From an uncultured Prevotella sp. (GTDB lineage Bacteria; Bacteroidota; Bacteroidia; Bacteroidales; Bacteroidaceae), in contig CALUEY010000002.1 in the NCBI GenBank assembly GCA_944319915.1, positions 1 to 64,000 of the forward strand: 64,000 bases of DNA. The letters run 5' to 3'. The number at the start of each line of letters is the position of its first letter. Position 1 is the stretch's first letter. The notes beneath the pieces were generated by a model that was given only the letters and a program-made list of their open reading frames with translations, did no database searches and had not been told where the DNA came from. The position numbers and the translations under genes were made by a program. This document shows positions 25,329 to 34,085 of the stretch, piece after piece.

Positions 25329-25369
25329 AAAGCCCTGCGGCACACCATCGGGCGCGCCGCAGGGCTTTT
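25329..25369 (+). terminator. serS terminator
   Basis: A perfect 13-bp stem (25329-25341 with 25356-25368) ends in TTTT, right after the serS stop codon. Confidence 0.88.
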
Positions 25370-25417
25370 GCTATGCGGCCATGCGCCATGGCACACAATG
25401 ATCTTAAAACTAAGCAA

Positions 25418-27778
25418 ATGAACAGAATCATACGCAAGGAACAGTTCTCGGAGAACGTGTTTCTCTTCGAGATTGAGGCTCCGCTGATAGCCCGAAGCCG
25501 CAAGGCGGGCAACTTTGTCATCGTGAGGGTGGGGCCGAAGGGCGAGCGAGTGCCGCTCACCATCGCCGACGCCGACCCGGCCCGGGGCACCATAACCATC
25601 GTGGTGCAGCGCGTGGGCCTCTCGTCGGTGAAGCTCTGCAACCTCGGCGAGGGCGACTTCATAACCGATGTGGTAGGCCCGCTGGGCAACCCCACGCGCA
25701 TAGAGAACTTTGGCACCGTGCTCTGCGCGGGCGGGGGAGTGGGCATAGCCCCCATGCTTCCCATAATAAAGGCATTGAAGGCCGCCGGCAACCGTGTGCT
25801 GTCGGTGCTCGCCGGCCGCACCAAGGAGCTGATAATCCTTGAGAACGAAGTGCGCAAGCACAGCGACGTGACGCTCGTGATGACCGACGATGGCTCCTAC
25901 GGCGAGAAGGGCGTGGTTACCGTGGGCATGGAGAAGCTCATCGAGCAGGAGCACATTGACAAGGCGTTTGCCATAGGCCCGCCCATAATGATGAAGTTCT
26001 GCTGCCTGCTTACGCAGAAGTATGGCATACCTACCGACGTGTCGCTCAACACGATAATGGTGGACGGAACGGGCATGTGCGGTGCCTGCCGCCTCACCAT
26101 CGGCGGCAAGACCAAGTTCGTTTGCATCGATGGGCCTGAGTTCGACGGCGCGCTTGTCGACTGGGACGAGATGTTAAAGCGCATGGGTACGTTCAAGCGG
26201 GCCGAGAAAGAGGAGATGGAGCACTTCGAGGATCACCTCGACAAGGTGCAGGCTAAGCCTTCTGCCGCTGCCGTGGCCGCCCCCGAGGGTGCTGTCGTGG
26301 CGACAGATGAGCCTGTGGGGGAGCTTACCGACCGCAACGCCGAGTGGCGCAAGGAGCTGCGCAAGGCCATGAAGCCCAAGGAGCGCACGGCGATAGGGCG
26401 CGTGGTGATGCCCGAGCTGGCCCCCGACTACCGCGCCACCACGCGCACCGAAGAGGTGAACAAGGGCCTTACCAAGGAGATGGCGATGACCGAGGCCAAG
26501 CGTTGCCTCGACTGCGCCAAGCCCACCTGCGTGGAGGGATGCCCCGTGGGCATAGACATTCCGTCGTTCATAAAGAACATAGAGCGCGGCAATGTGCTCG
26601 CAGCCGCCAAGGTGCTTAAGCTCACTTCGTCGCTGCCTGCCGTCTGCGGCCGCGTATGCCCGCAGGAGAAGCAGTGCGAGAGCCGCTGCATCCACCTTAA
26701 GATGGGCGAGCCGGCTGTGGCCATAGGCTATCTTGAACGCTTCGCAGCCGACTACGAGAGGGAGAGCGGCAGTGTGTCGCTGCCTGCCATCGCCCCTGCC
26801 AACGGCATCAAGGTGGCTGTGGTAGGCTCAGGCCCGGCTGGCCTCAGCTTTGCCGGCGACATGGCGAAGAGGGGTTACGACGTTCACGTATTCGAGGCTT
26901 TGCACGAAATCGGCGGCGTGCTGAAGTATGGCATACCCGAGTTCAGGCTGCCCAACAGAATCGTCGACGTTGAGATAGACAACCTTAGGCGCATGGGTGT
27001 GCACTTCCAGACCGACTGCGTCGTGGGGAGGACCATCTCTGTGGAGCAGCTCGAGGATGAGGGATTCAAGGGAATATTCGTTGGCTCGGGCGCGGGCCTG
27101 CCCAATTTCATGGGCATCCCGGGCGAGAATTCCATCAACATAATGTCGTCCAACGAGTATCTTACACGTGTGAACCTCATGGATGCGGCCAACCCGGCGG
27201 CCGACACGCCGCTCAACTTCGGCCGCCGCGTGCTCGTTGTGGGCGGTGGCAACACCGCGATGGACTCTTGCCGCACAGCCAAACGGCTCGGGGCAGACGT
27301 CACGCTGGTATATCGGCGCTCCGAGGCCGAGATGCCTGCCCGTCTGGAAGAGGTGAAGCACGCCAAGGAGGAGGGCATAAGGTTCCTCACCCTGCACAAT
27401 CCCATTGAGTACAAGGCCGACGAAAGCGGGGCCGTATGCCAGGCCGTGCTGCAGGTTATGGAGCTTGGCCAGCCCGACGAGAGCGGGCGCCGCCGCCCCG
27501 TGGCGGTGGAGGGGCAGACCCTTACGCTCGATGTGGACCAAGTGATCGTGGCCATCGGCGTGTCGCCAAACCCGCTCGTGCCTAAGTCTATAGCCGGACT
27601 GGAGCTTGGACGCAAGAACACCATCGTGGTGAACGAGGCCATGCAAAGCTCCAGGCCTGAGATATTCGCCGGCGGCGACATCGTTCGCGGCGGCGCAACC
27701 GTCATACTCGCCATGGGCGACGGGCGCAGGGCGGCTGCCAACATGGATCGTCAACTTACCCAAAACGCAGCAAGATGA
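25418..27778 (+). CDS. Fused NfnA-NfnB-like flavoprotein oxidoreductase
   Basis: A 786-residue fusion. Residues about 1-280 are a ferredoxin-NAD(P) reductase/dihydroorotate dehydrogenase electron-transfer (PyrK-like) module: FAD motif RVPLTIADADP, GGGVGIAPMLP, and a [2Fe-2S] cluster in GMCGACRLTIGG..FVC. Residues about 310-786 are a glutamate-synthase small-subunit-like module: two Cys clusters (CLDCAKPTCVEGCPVGI and CGRVCPQEKQCESRC), FAD motif VVGSGPAGLSFAGDMAKRG and NADPH motif VVGGGNTAMDSCRTAKRLGA. Separate subunits of this pair form the bifurcating ferredoxin:NADP oxidoreductase Nfn. A role in moving electrons between NADH, NADPH and ferredoxin is likely. The start is ATG 25418, by homology. 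Confidence 0.88.
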   Translation: MNRIIRKEQFSENVFLFEIEAPLIARSRKAGNFVIVRVGPKGERVPLTIADADPARGTITIVVQRVGLSSVKLCNLGEGDFITDVVGPLGNPTRIENFGTVLCAGGGVGIAPMLPIIKALKAAGNRVLSVLAGRTKELIILENEVRKHSDVTLVMTDDGSYGEKGVVTVGMEKLIEQEHIDKAFAIGPPIMMKFCCLLTQKYGIPTDVSLNTIMVDGTGMCGACRLTIGGKTKFVCIDGPEFDGALVDWDEMLKRMGTFKRAEKEEMEHFEDHLDKVQAKPSAAAVAAPEGAVVATDEPVGELTDRNAEWRKELRKAMKPKERTAIGRVVMPELAPDYRATTRTEEVNKGLTKEMAMTEAKRCLDCAKPTCVEGCPVGIDIPSFIKNIERGNVLAAAKVLKLTSSLPAVCGRVCPQEKQCESRCIHLKMGEPAVAIGYLERFAADYERESGSVSLPAIAPANGIKVAVVGSGPAGLSFAGDMAKRGYDVHVFEALHEIGGVLKYGIPEFRLPNRIVDVEIDNLRRMGVHFQTDCVVGRTISVEQLEDEGFKGIFVGSGAGLPNFMGIPGENSINIMSSNEYLTRVNLMDAANPAADTPLNFGRRVLVVGGGNTAMDSCRTAKRLGADVTLVYRRSEAEMPARLEEVKHAKEEGIRFLTLHNPIEYKADESGAVCQAVLQVMELGQPDESGRRRPVAVEGQTLTLDVDQVIVAIGVSPNPLVPKSIAGLELGRKNTIVVNEAMQSSRPEIFAGGDIVRGGATVILAMGDGRRAAANMDRQLTQNAAR

Positions 27779-28143
27779 ACGGCCTTTACACTATAATACT
27801 GCTCATAATGAGCAACGTATTCATGACGCTCGCGTGGTACGGACACCTTAAGTTGCAGGAGACTGGCGTCTCGGCGCGCTGGCCCGTGATAGGCGTGATA
27901 GCCTTTTCGTGGGGCATTGCGTTCTTTGAGTACTGCTGTCAGGTGCCTGCCAACAGGATTGGCTTTGCTGGCAACGGCGGCCCTTTCAGCCTCGTGCAGC
28001 TAAAGGTGGTGCAGGAGTGCATCAGCTTGGGGGTGTTTGCGGTGATTGCCAACATCATGTTCCAGGGCCAGAACCTGCACTGGAATCACATCCTGGCGTT
28101 CTTCCTCATCATCTGTGCGGTGTATCTCGTGTTCATGAAGTAG
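27775..28143 (+). CDS. DUF486 family membrane protein
   Basis: 122 residues with four hydrophobic segments (about 4-24, 36-54, 70-92 and 98-120), the pattern of the small DUF486/DMT-like inner-membrane family; PANRIGFAGNGGPFSLVQLKVVQE is the recognisable middle part. The start codon overlaps the stop of the flavoprotein gene (ATGA), so it is translationally coupled. Family function is not established; a transporter role is guessed from the drug/metabolite-transporter resemblance. Confidence 0.85.
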   Translation: MNGLYTIILLIMSNVFMTLAWYGHLKLQETGVSARWPVIGVIAFSWGIAFFEYCCQVPANRIGFAGNGGPFSLVQLKVVQECISLGVFAVIANIMFQGQNLHWNHILAFFLIICAVYLVFMK

Positions 28144-28149
28144 CCGCTG

Positions 28150-28884
28150 ATGACTGTCGGAGCATCCGTTGATGGTAGGCTGGAGCGCAGGGTGGTGAAG
28201 CGGTTCCACCGCGCCCTTGCCGCCTTTGGGCTTATTGACGATGGCGACCGCGTCCTCGTGGGCCTCTCGGGCGGCAAGGACTCTCTGTGCCTCTTGGAGC
28301 TTTTGGCCCGCCGTATGCGCGTCAGCCACCCCTCGTTCAGCGTGGTTGCCATGCACATACGCATGGACAATGTGAGCTATGCCGCCGACACGGCCTATCT
28401 CCAAGACTTCTGCGCCAAGCTCGGGGTGCCGCTGCACGTGGCCACCACGGGCTTCGATGCGCGCCAGGACAGCAAGAAGCCGGTGTGCTTCCTGTGCTCG
28501 TGGTACAGGCGCAAGCTGCTCTTCAACGCCGCCCAGGAGCTTGGCTGCAACAAGATTGCGCTCGGCCACCATAAGGACGACATAGTGCAGACGGCCCTCA
28601 TGAACCTTTTCTCGCAGGGCCACTTTGCCACCATGCCTGCCAGGCTGGCCATGCGGAAGATGCCTTTGGCCATAATCCGCCCGCTGTGCATGGAGGACGA
28701 GGCCGACATAGCCGCCCTGGCGGAGGCGCGCGGCTACAAGGAGCTGCTCAAGAGCTGCCCCTACGAGGCGGCATCGAGCCGCGACGACGTGCGCCGCATG
28801 CTGGCCGAGGCCGAGCGGATAAACCCCGACGTGCGTCACTCCATCTTCAATGCCCTGCTGGCCGAGGGCAAGCTGGTGGAGTAG
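28150..28884 (+). CDS. TtcA-like tRNA thiolation ATPase
   Basis: 244-residue PP-loop protein of the TtcA/TtuA group. The ATP-pyrophosphatase loop is LVGLSGGKDSLCLLELL (residues about 36-52). A CxxC pair is seen in PVCFLCSWYRR near 114, and a third Cys in LKSCPYEAASSRDD near 200, the ligands of the [4Fe-4S] cluster used in tRNA 2-thiocytidine formation at position 32. The helical end (NALLAEGKLVE) is typical of Bacteroidetes homologues. It lies 6 bp behind the DUF486 gene and closes this operon. Substrate (C32 versus another position) is inferred from the family. Confidence 0.85.
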   Translation: MTVGASVDGRLERRVVKRFHRALAAFGLIDDGDRVLVGLSGGKDSLCLLELLARRMRVSHPSFSVVAMHIRMDNVSYAADTAYLQDFCAKLGVPLHVATTGFDARQDSKKPVCFLCSWYRRKLLFNAAQELGCNKIALGHHKDDIVQTALMNLFSQGHFATMPARLAMRKMPLAIIRPLCMEDEADIAALAEARGYKELLKSCPYEAASSRDDVRRMLAEAERINPDVRHSIFNALLAEGKLVE

Positions 28885-29122
28885 AGGCGCGCCGCCGTCG
28901 TGGAATCGTGGCTGTGCCGTAGTGCGCGGCCTTGACCACCGCACTTGGAAGGTGGGCAAAAGGAATTAAAAAACGTACTATATAATAATGTGTAAACCAA
29001 CAGATTGAATATTAATTAATGATAAAGTAGATCCTGCATTGAGGCGTATGCCCGGACTGTGGCCCGCTGTTGCTGTGCCATGGGTGCATTTAAAGGAAAA
29101 TGTTTCACTAAATATTGTTTCT

Positions 29123-30226
29123 ATGAAAATTGATAAATTAACGATTAAAATGCTTGCCGTGGCGTTCGCGTTGCTCCCCACGGCAGGCTTGGGAGAAAGC
29201 TTCGCGCAGGCCGGAGGCCAAAATGCGGCCATCCGCGAGAAGCACGTGGTGAAGGACGGAGGGCGTTATGCCGTGCTCAATGTGCGCCTCAACAGTTCCA
29301 GCAGCTATTCCGCCAAACTGCAGCGCACCCTCGGCGAAATGGTGTTCGGCATGGACGCGGAGACCGTGGCCAAGGCTTACGCCGGCTACCTTGGCCGTTT
29401 TGAGGAGGTGGCCGACGTGAAGAAGGCTAAAAAGGCCAAGGGTCTGGCATATCGCTGTTACCTCGAAGAGCTTGAGCTTGTTCCAGGGCGCTACGCCGTT
29501 TTCCACAGCATGGCCGACGGCGATTATACAGAGTTCGCATCGGAGAAAGAGCCGGAGAAAGGCTTTGGCTACGTTTACGACTACATCTATGCCCCAGCCA
29601 CGGGCTTCACCGGGCATAGGCTGGCTACCCACGAAAAGTACATGGTGTACGACTTAGGTGCCGACAAGCCACTATCCGTGGCCGATGTGTTCACCCCCGA
29701 GGGCATCAAGGCATTGGGCCTCGACACATTGCGCGGCTACGTCAGCGTAGGCTTGCGGGGCGTCAACTTGCTTTACGGCAACGAGCAGCAGTTCAGTGAC
29801 GTAAAGATTAAGGCTGTTGAGGCCCATCTGGCCAATGGTTTCAAGCAGCTGATAGATTACTCCGCGAGGCAGGCAGGAGCCGGCAGGGCTTCAGGTGGCT
29901 CAGGGGAGAAAGTCTTCGACGTGTGCGAGCAGATGCCGCAGTTTCCCGGTGGCGATGCGGCTTTGTTTGAACATTTGGCAAACAACATCGAATATCCATC
30001 CGAGTGCGAGGCCGATGGCATACAAGGGCGTGTCATTGTGACATTCATAGTGGAGACCGATGGCTCTATAACTAACATAAAAGTTGCGAAGTCGGTGCAT
30101 CCGTTGCTTGATGATGAGGCCGTAAGGGTGATAAAGTCGATGCCCAAGTGGACTCCCGGCAAGCAGAGCGGCAAGGCCGTGAGGGTGAAATATACCACCC
30201 CGGTGACGTTTAGGCAGAATAAATAA
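29123..30226 (+). CDS. Exported protein with C-terminal TonB domain (paralogue 1)
   Basis: 367 residues from the ATG at 29123; the longer frame from 29039 is not conserved among the three paralogues. Signal peptide at residues 1-28. A novel-looking N-terminal domain (about 35-255, with KLQRTLGEMVFG and LSVADVFTPEGIKALGLDTL) is followed by a TonB C-terminal domain (about 265-367: MPQFPGGDAALFEHLANNIEYP, GRVIVTFIVETDGSI, MPKWTPGKQSGKAVRVKYT). TonB-C domains normally bind the TonB box of outer-membrane receptors, but here there is no ExbB/ExbD or Pro-rich spacer. First of three tandem homologues. Confidence 0.8.
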   Translation: MKIDKLTIKMLAVAFALLPTAGLGESFAQAGGQNAAIREKHVVKDGGRYAVLNVRLNSSSSYSAKLQRTLGEMVFGMDAETVAKAYAGYLGRFEEVADVKKAKKAKGLAYRCYLEELELVPGRYAVFHSMADGDYTEFASEKEPEKGFGYVYDYIYAPATGFTGHRLATHEKYMVYDLGADKPLSVADVFTPEGIKALGLDTLRGYVSVGLRGVNLLYGNEQQFSDVKIKAVEAHLANGFKQLIDYSARQAGAGRASGGSGEKVFDVCEQMPQFPGGDAALFEHLANNIEYPSECEADGIQGRVIVTFIVETDGSITNIKVAKSVHPLLDDEAVRVIKSMPKWTPGKQSGKAVRVKYTTPVTFRQNK

Positions 30227-30286
30227 AGCCTTATACCATCATTAGGGAAATGATGCATTGGTTATTCTTTCAAATTTTTTTGATGC

Positions 30287-32488
30287 ATGAAAATTGATAA
30301 ATTAAGGATTAAGGTGCTTGCCGTGGCGTTTGTGCTGCTCGCCACGGCAGGCTTGGGAGAGGGCTTTGCGCAGCCAGGCAACGGCTTAAAAACCATCCGA
30401 GAAAATCATGTGGTGAAGGTCGATGGGCGATATGTGATGCTTGATGTAAACCTGAACTATTCCGACGCTTACTCTCCCAATCTGCAGCGTAGCCTTTCGC
30501 AGATGGTGTTCGGCGTAGGCAACGACAGCTTTGCTGCCGGTTACAAGGCTTATCTCGGCAGGTATGGCGAATTGCAGGGTATGGACAACAAGTCTAAGAC
30601 ATACGGCATAAAGTATCGTTGCCACCTCGAAGTGCTCGACTACAAGCCCGGCCGATACGCCGTTTTCCATAGCTTTTCCGACTCCACGATGGTTGAAAAG
30701 AGAGCCGACAAGATGCTCATAGCCATGTTTGGGTATGAAATCGTTACTGCAGTTAGCCCATCGAAGAAGATGCAGCTGTTTCTCAAGACTACCAATGAGC
30801 GTTACATGATTTATGATTTGAGCAAGGATAGGCCACTTACCCCCGCAGATGTGTTCCCTCCAGAAAGGCTAAGGAAACTTGGTGTGGATACTCTGAGTGG
30901 CTATGTCAGCGTTGGCGCGCATGAGGGAGAGCTGAAATTAGGTAATCAACACCGCTTTGCATCTTATGCCTTTGCCGATTGGAAGTCAGAGTTCACTGAA
31001 TATTTCAAGCAATTGATAGGTCTTTCAGATGGCAAGAAAGTGGCTTCGGCAGCAGTAGGAAATACTGAAGAGAAATTATTCGACGTGTGCGAGCAGATGC
31101 CGCAGTTCCCCGGTGGCGATGCAGCTTTGTTTGAATATTTGGCAGACAACATCGAATATCCCGCGGAGTGCGAGGCCAATGGCACACAAGGACGCGTATT
31201 ATTGACATTCATCGTGGAGACTGATGGCTCTATAACTAACGTCAATGTCGTAAAGTCAGTGCATCCGTTGCTCGATGATGAAGCCGTAGGTGTGATAAAG
31301 TCGATGCCCAAGTGGATACCCGGCAAGCAGAACGGCAAGGCCGTGAGAGTGAAGTACACAGTTCCTGTTTCCTTTCGGAGTATGTCAAAAAAGACACGCA
31401 AGCAAAAAAGCAAAGATGTGTCAGTCAATAAGGGAAAAGGTGTTTCACACACGGCCAGTGGAGCAATGTCCATCCAAAATTACCACATGGTGAACGAAAA
31501 TGGGTGGAATGTGCTATACCAAGTGGACTTGTTGTATCCTGGGAATTGTTCGCCTGAGTTGCAGAGGTGCTTGTCTCGCATGGTGTTTGGCATTGAAAGC
31601 GACTCCGTGCAAGGTGCCTACAATATGTGGCTGGGGCAGAAAAAGCAGCTTAAGGATTTTTCAAAGGCACTCGGGGATATGGACTTTAAATACCGTAGGC
31701 TCTTGCGTATGCTTGACAATAAGGCTGGGCGGTATGCTGTTTTCAGCAGCGTGGCCGACTCAGACTATATGGAATACACTACAGAACAGATGCCGCAAAA
31801 GCGTTATGGCTATTCGTTGAATTATAAGGCTTATAGCATTGACGGTAGGATGGATCATGTTTCGTATTACAAGGTGCAGCGTACAAAGACTAATGAGCGT
31901 GCTGTTATCTTTGATTTCCGGCAGAACAAGCCTCTTGGTGCTTCAGATGTGTTCACCCCTGAGGGAATCAAGAAGTTTGGAATTGACACCCTTGGCACAG
32001 ATGTCAACTTGATGCTGCATGATGGGAGAATTCTGTTTGGCAATGCAAATGGCTGCCAAGTGGCAAGGCTTGCAGTTGTGGAGGATTATCTTACGGACTA
32101 CTTCAAGGAACTGGCCGCCGTTGGAAGTAATGAGTCGAGCACAATGGCTAAAGGACTCAATGATGGCGATAAGGTTTACGAGGACAGCGTTGACCAGATG
32201 CCGGAGTTCCCTGGTGGTAAGGATGCAATGTTTAAGTGGGTGGCTGAAAACTTGAAGTATCCAGAGAAACTAGAAGCAGAAGGCTATCAAGGGCGGGTAA
32301 TCGTGGCTTTTGTTGTAGAGCCTGATGGGTCGCTTTCCTCTGTGCGCGTGGAGAAATCCGTGCATCCTCTATTTGATATTGAAGCTTCACGACTTGTAAT
32401 GAATATGCCCAAGTGGAGGCCAGGGAAGAAAGATGGCAAGCCGGTAAGGGTGAAATCTACTCTTCCCGTCACTTTCCGTCTACAGTAA
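30287..32488 (+). CDS. Exported protein with two duplicated TonB-C modules (paralogue 2)
   Basis: 733 residues, in effect two copies of paralogue 1 in one chain. Module 1 spans about residues 1-365: signal peptide, the DUF-like domain with LQRSLSQMVFGV, then a TonB-C domain ending KAVRVKYTVPVSF. A Lys-rich linker (SKKTRKQKSKDVSVNKGKG) leads to module 2, about 390-733, with the same order: LQRCLSRMVFGI, LGASDVFTPEGIKKFGIDTL, then MPEFPGGKDAMFKWVAENLKYP and GRVIVAFVVEPDGSL. It probably arose by in-frame fusion of tandem genes. Module 1 is much closer to paralogue 1 than module 2 is. Function unknown. Confidence 0.8.
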   Translation: MKIDKLRIKVLAVAFVLLATAGLGEGFAQPGNGLKTIRENHVVKVDGRYVMLDVNLNYSDAYSPNLQRSLSQMVFGVGNDSFAAGYKAYLGRYGELQGMDNKSKTYGIKYRCHLEVLDYKPGRYAVFHSFSDSTMVEKRADKMLIAMFGYEIVTAVSPSKKMQLFLKTTNERYMIYDLSKDRPLTPADVFPPERLRKLGVDTLSGYVSVGAHEGELKLGNQHRFASYAFADWKSEFTEYFKQLIGLSDGKKVASAAVGNTEEKLFDVCEQMPQFPGGDAALFEYLADNIEYPAECEANGTQGRVLLTFIVETDGSITNVNVVKSVHPLLDDEAVGVIKSMPKWIPGKQNGKAVRVKYTVPVSFRSMSKKTRKQKSKDVSVNKGKGVSHTASGAMSIQNYHMVNENGWNVLYQVDLLYPGNCSPELQRCLSRMVFGIESDSVQGAYNMWLGQKKQLKDFSKALGDMDFKYRRLLRMLDNKAGRYAVFSSVADSDYMEYTTEQMPQKRYGYSLNYKAYSIDGRMDHVSYYKVQRTKTNERAVIFDFRQNKPLGASDVFTPEGIKKFGIDTLGTDVNLMLHDGRILFGNANGCQVARLAVVEDYLTDYFKELAAVGSNESSTMAKGLNDGDKVYEDSVDQMPEFPGGKDAMFKWVAENLKYPEKLEAEGYQGRVIVAFVVEPDGSLSSVRVEKSVHPLFDIEASRLVMNMPKWRPGKKDGKPVRVKSTLPVTFRLQ

Positions 32489-32549
32489 AGATAAGGTGCT
32501 GCCATTGCAAAAACAAAGTGTGAATCGATTTAACAATCAGCTTAAAGAC

Positions 32550-33317
32550 ATGAAAATTGATAAATTAAGGATTAAGGTGCTTGCCGTGGTGTTCGCGCTG
32601 CTTGCCACGGCAGGCTTGGGAGAATGCTTTGCGCAGACTCCAAGTTGGGTGGAATTGGTTAGGAAAGACTTCATAGTTCGCGAAGGCATCAAGTCTGTGC
32701 AGTACGAAGTCTATCTTGCATGGCCTAAGAACAGCCCTGCGGCCTTGCAGCGCAGCCTCTCGCAGATGATGTTCGGCATAGATAACGACACGCTGATGGT
32801 GGCTTACAACGAATGGTTGGACAGCTTGGGCAAGCTGCGCAAGGTGGGCAAGCGCGGCAACAAGGTGGCAGTGGTGTATCGCCGCCATTTGATGCCTGTT
32901 AGCTACGCCCCCGGGCGTTATGTGTCGTTCAGCAGCGTGGCCGATGCCGACTGCCGTCAGTTCAGGATGGATGTGGAGCCCGAGCAAGTGTTTGGCTACA
33001 AATACTATTGGGCGGGGCTTATGGGCATAGGCGGCACCGGCATTAGTAAGCTATACAATGTGGTGAGAGTGACAACCAACGAGAAAGGACTTATATACGA
33101 TTATCGGCAGGGCAGGCAGCTCACCGTTGCCGATGTGCTTACGCCCCAAGGCATCAAGGAGCTTGGGGTTGACCGTCTTGGCGATGGCGTAAGTATGTTG
33201 TTTGCTGACGGCGAGCTGGTGTTTGCCAATGCCACGAGCTGTTTTAGCTACAAGATTTCAGACATTGAGGATTGCTTGACAGATTATTTCCTTGTGCTCA
33301 TTGGCCGTAAGGCGTGA
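32550..33317 (+). CDS. Exported paralogue 3, without TonB domain
   Basis: 255 residues from the ATG at 32550, chosen because the signal peptide that follows is nearly identical to that of the two preceding genes at DNA level. The protein contains the N-terminal domain only (LQRSLSQMMFGIDNDTLMVAYNEWL, YRRHLMPVSYAPGRYVSFSSVADADC, LTVADVLTPQGIKELGVDRL) and stops where a TonB-C domain would begin. Either the TonB part was deleted or this is a free-standing form. Periplasmic or outer-membrane associated by its signal peptide; the role is not known. Confidence 0.75.
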   Translation: MKIDKLRIKVLAVVFALLATAGLGECFAQTPSWVELVRKDFIVREGIKSVQYEVYLAWPKNSPAALQRSLSQMMFGIDNDTLMVAYNEWLDSLGKLRKVGKRGNKVAVVYRRHLMPVSYAPGRYVSFSSVADADCRQFRMDVEPEQVFGYKYYWAGLMGIGGTGISKLYNVVRVTTNEKGLIYDYRQGRQLTVADVLTPQGIKELGVDRLGDGVSMLFADGELVFANATSCFSYKISDIEDCLTDYFLVLIGRKA

Positions 33318-33450
33318 GTGGCAGGCGCAGGCTCGGCAGTCCATCACGTCGTTCTGCGCCCTTGCAGTCTGCCCATTGGGCCACCGCCCTGCCCATTCAA
33401 AAATGCTTACAAAGCCGTGTCGCAGGCCGGCCTCGGCCATATTGGTCTGC

Positions 33451-33538
33451 CAAACAGGCCGTTTCGCCCTCCCAAACGGGCTGTTTGGGGATGCGGAACG
33501 GCCTGTTTGGCATCTTCAAACGGCAGCTATGGGTAAGC
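33451..33538 (+). repeat. 22-bp unit array, copy 3 (4 units)
   Basis: Units start at 33451, 33473, 33495 and 33517. TTACAAA precedes at 33411, separated by a GC-rich palindromic stretch. Confidence 0.85.
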
Positions 33539-33768
33539 CATTGGTTTACAGATGGTTGCGTGAAATGCCGTAGTTGCTGAAAAATCACGACAACAACGCA
33601 GTGCGCCAGCCTGCTTCCAGCTGTTGAGGCAGTGCTGTTTCGTCATGAGGAAGCGGAGGCATCGGGCTGTTGCCGCATCAGTGTTGATGCCGCAAGGTTT
33701 TGCGCCTGTGCGCCGCAGATAGCAAGTAAGGCTGTTAGTTTCTTGCCGTCAACTCGCGCAATTTATAC

Positions 33769-33978
33769 GCGAGTTCGGGATAAGTTTTTTCATGAGTTTA
33801 ACAAGAAACATTATCCTCTGGCCTGCTGCCTGCCACGTGTAGAGACGCAAAATTTTGCGTCTCGGAGGCTCAATGTCTCGAAAAACGGATGCAAACGGCA
33901 ATGACAGACGCAAAATTTTGCGTCTCTACATGAGAACTCCCTTTGCTTAATCTCAATGCTTGCTTGTCCCGAACTCGC
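33769..33978. mobile_element. MITE-like element with inverted ends and inner palindromes
   Basis: GCGAGTTCGGGATAAG at 33769-33784 and CTTGTCCCGAACTCGC at 33963-33978 are inverted copies with one mismatch. Between them are two near-identical palindromes with half-site AGACGCAAAA (a perfect 22-bp palindrome at 33842-33863 and a perfect 20-bp one at 33906-33925) whose outer flanks, GTAGAGACGC and GCGTCTCTAC, are themselves inverted. No ORF is present. The left end recurs at 164-179. It resembles a small non-autonomous element, but no matching transposase is in the window. Confidence 0.55.
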
Positions 33979-34053
33979 GCAATTTATCACTGGCTGCCGC
34001 AGCGGCAGGCAAAAAAATCCGCGCAAACGTGCGCATATTCGGATTTTAATGGT

Positions 34054-34061
34054 TAATTTTG
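34054..34061 (+). promoter_or_regulatory. -7 element of thrS promoter
   Basis: TAATTTTG lies 24 bp upstream of the chosen thrS ATG (34086). It excludes the alternative start at 34059, which falls inside the box. Confidence 0.55.
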
Positions 34062-34085
34062 CGCATTGAAAAAAGACTAAACACA

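Noticed and set aside
34021-34085. Amino-acid attenuator or operator before thrS
   Set aside because: No Thr-rich leader ORF and no tRNA-like stem-loop were seen.
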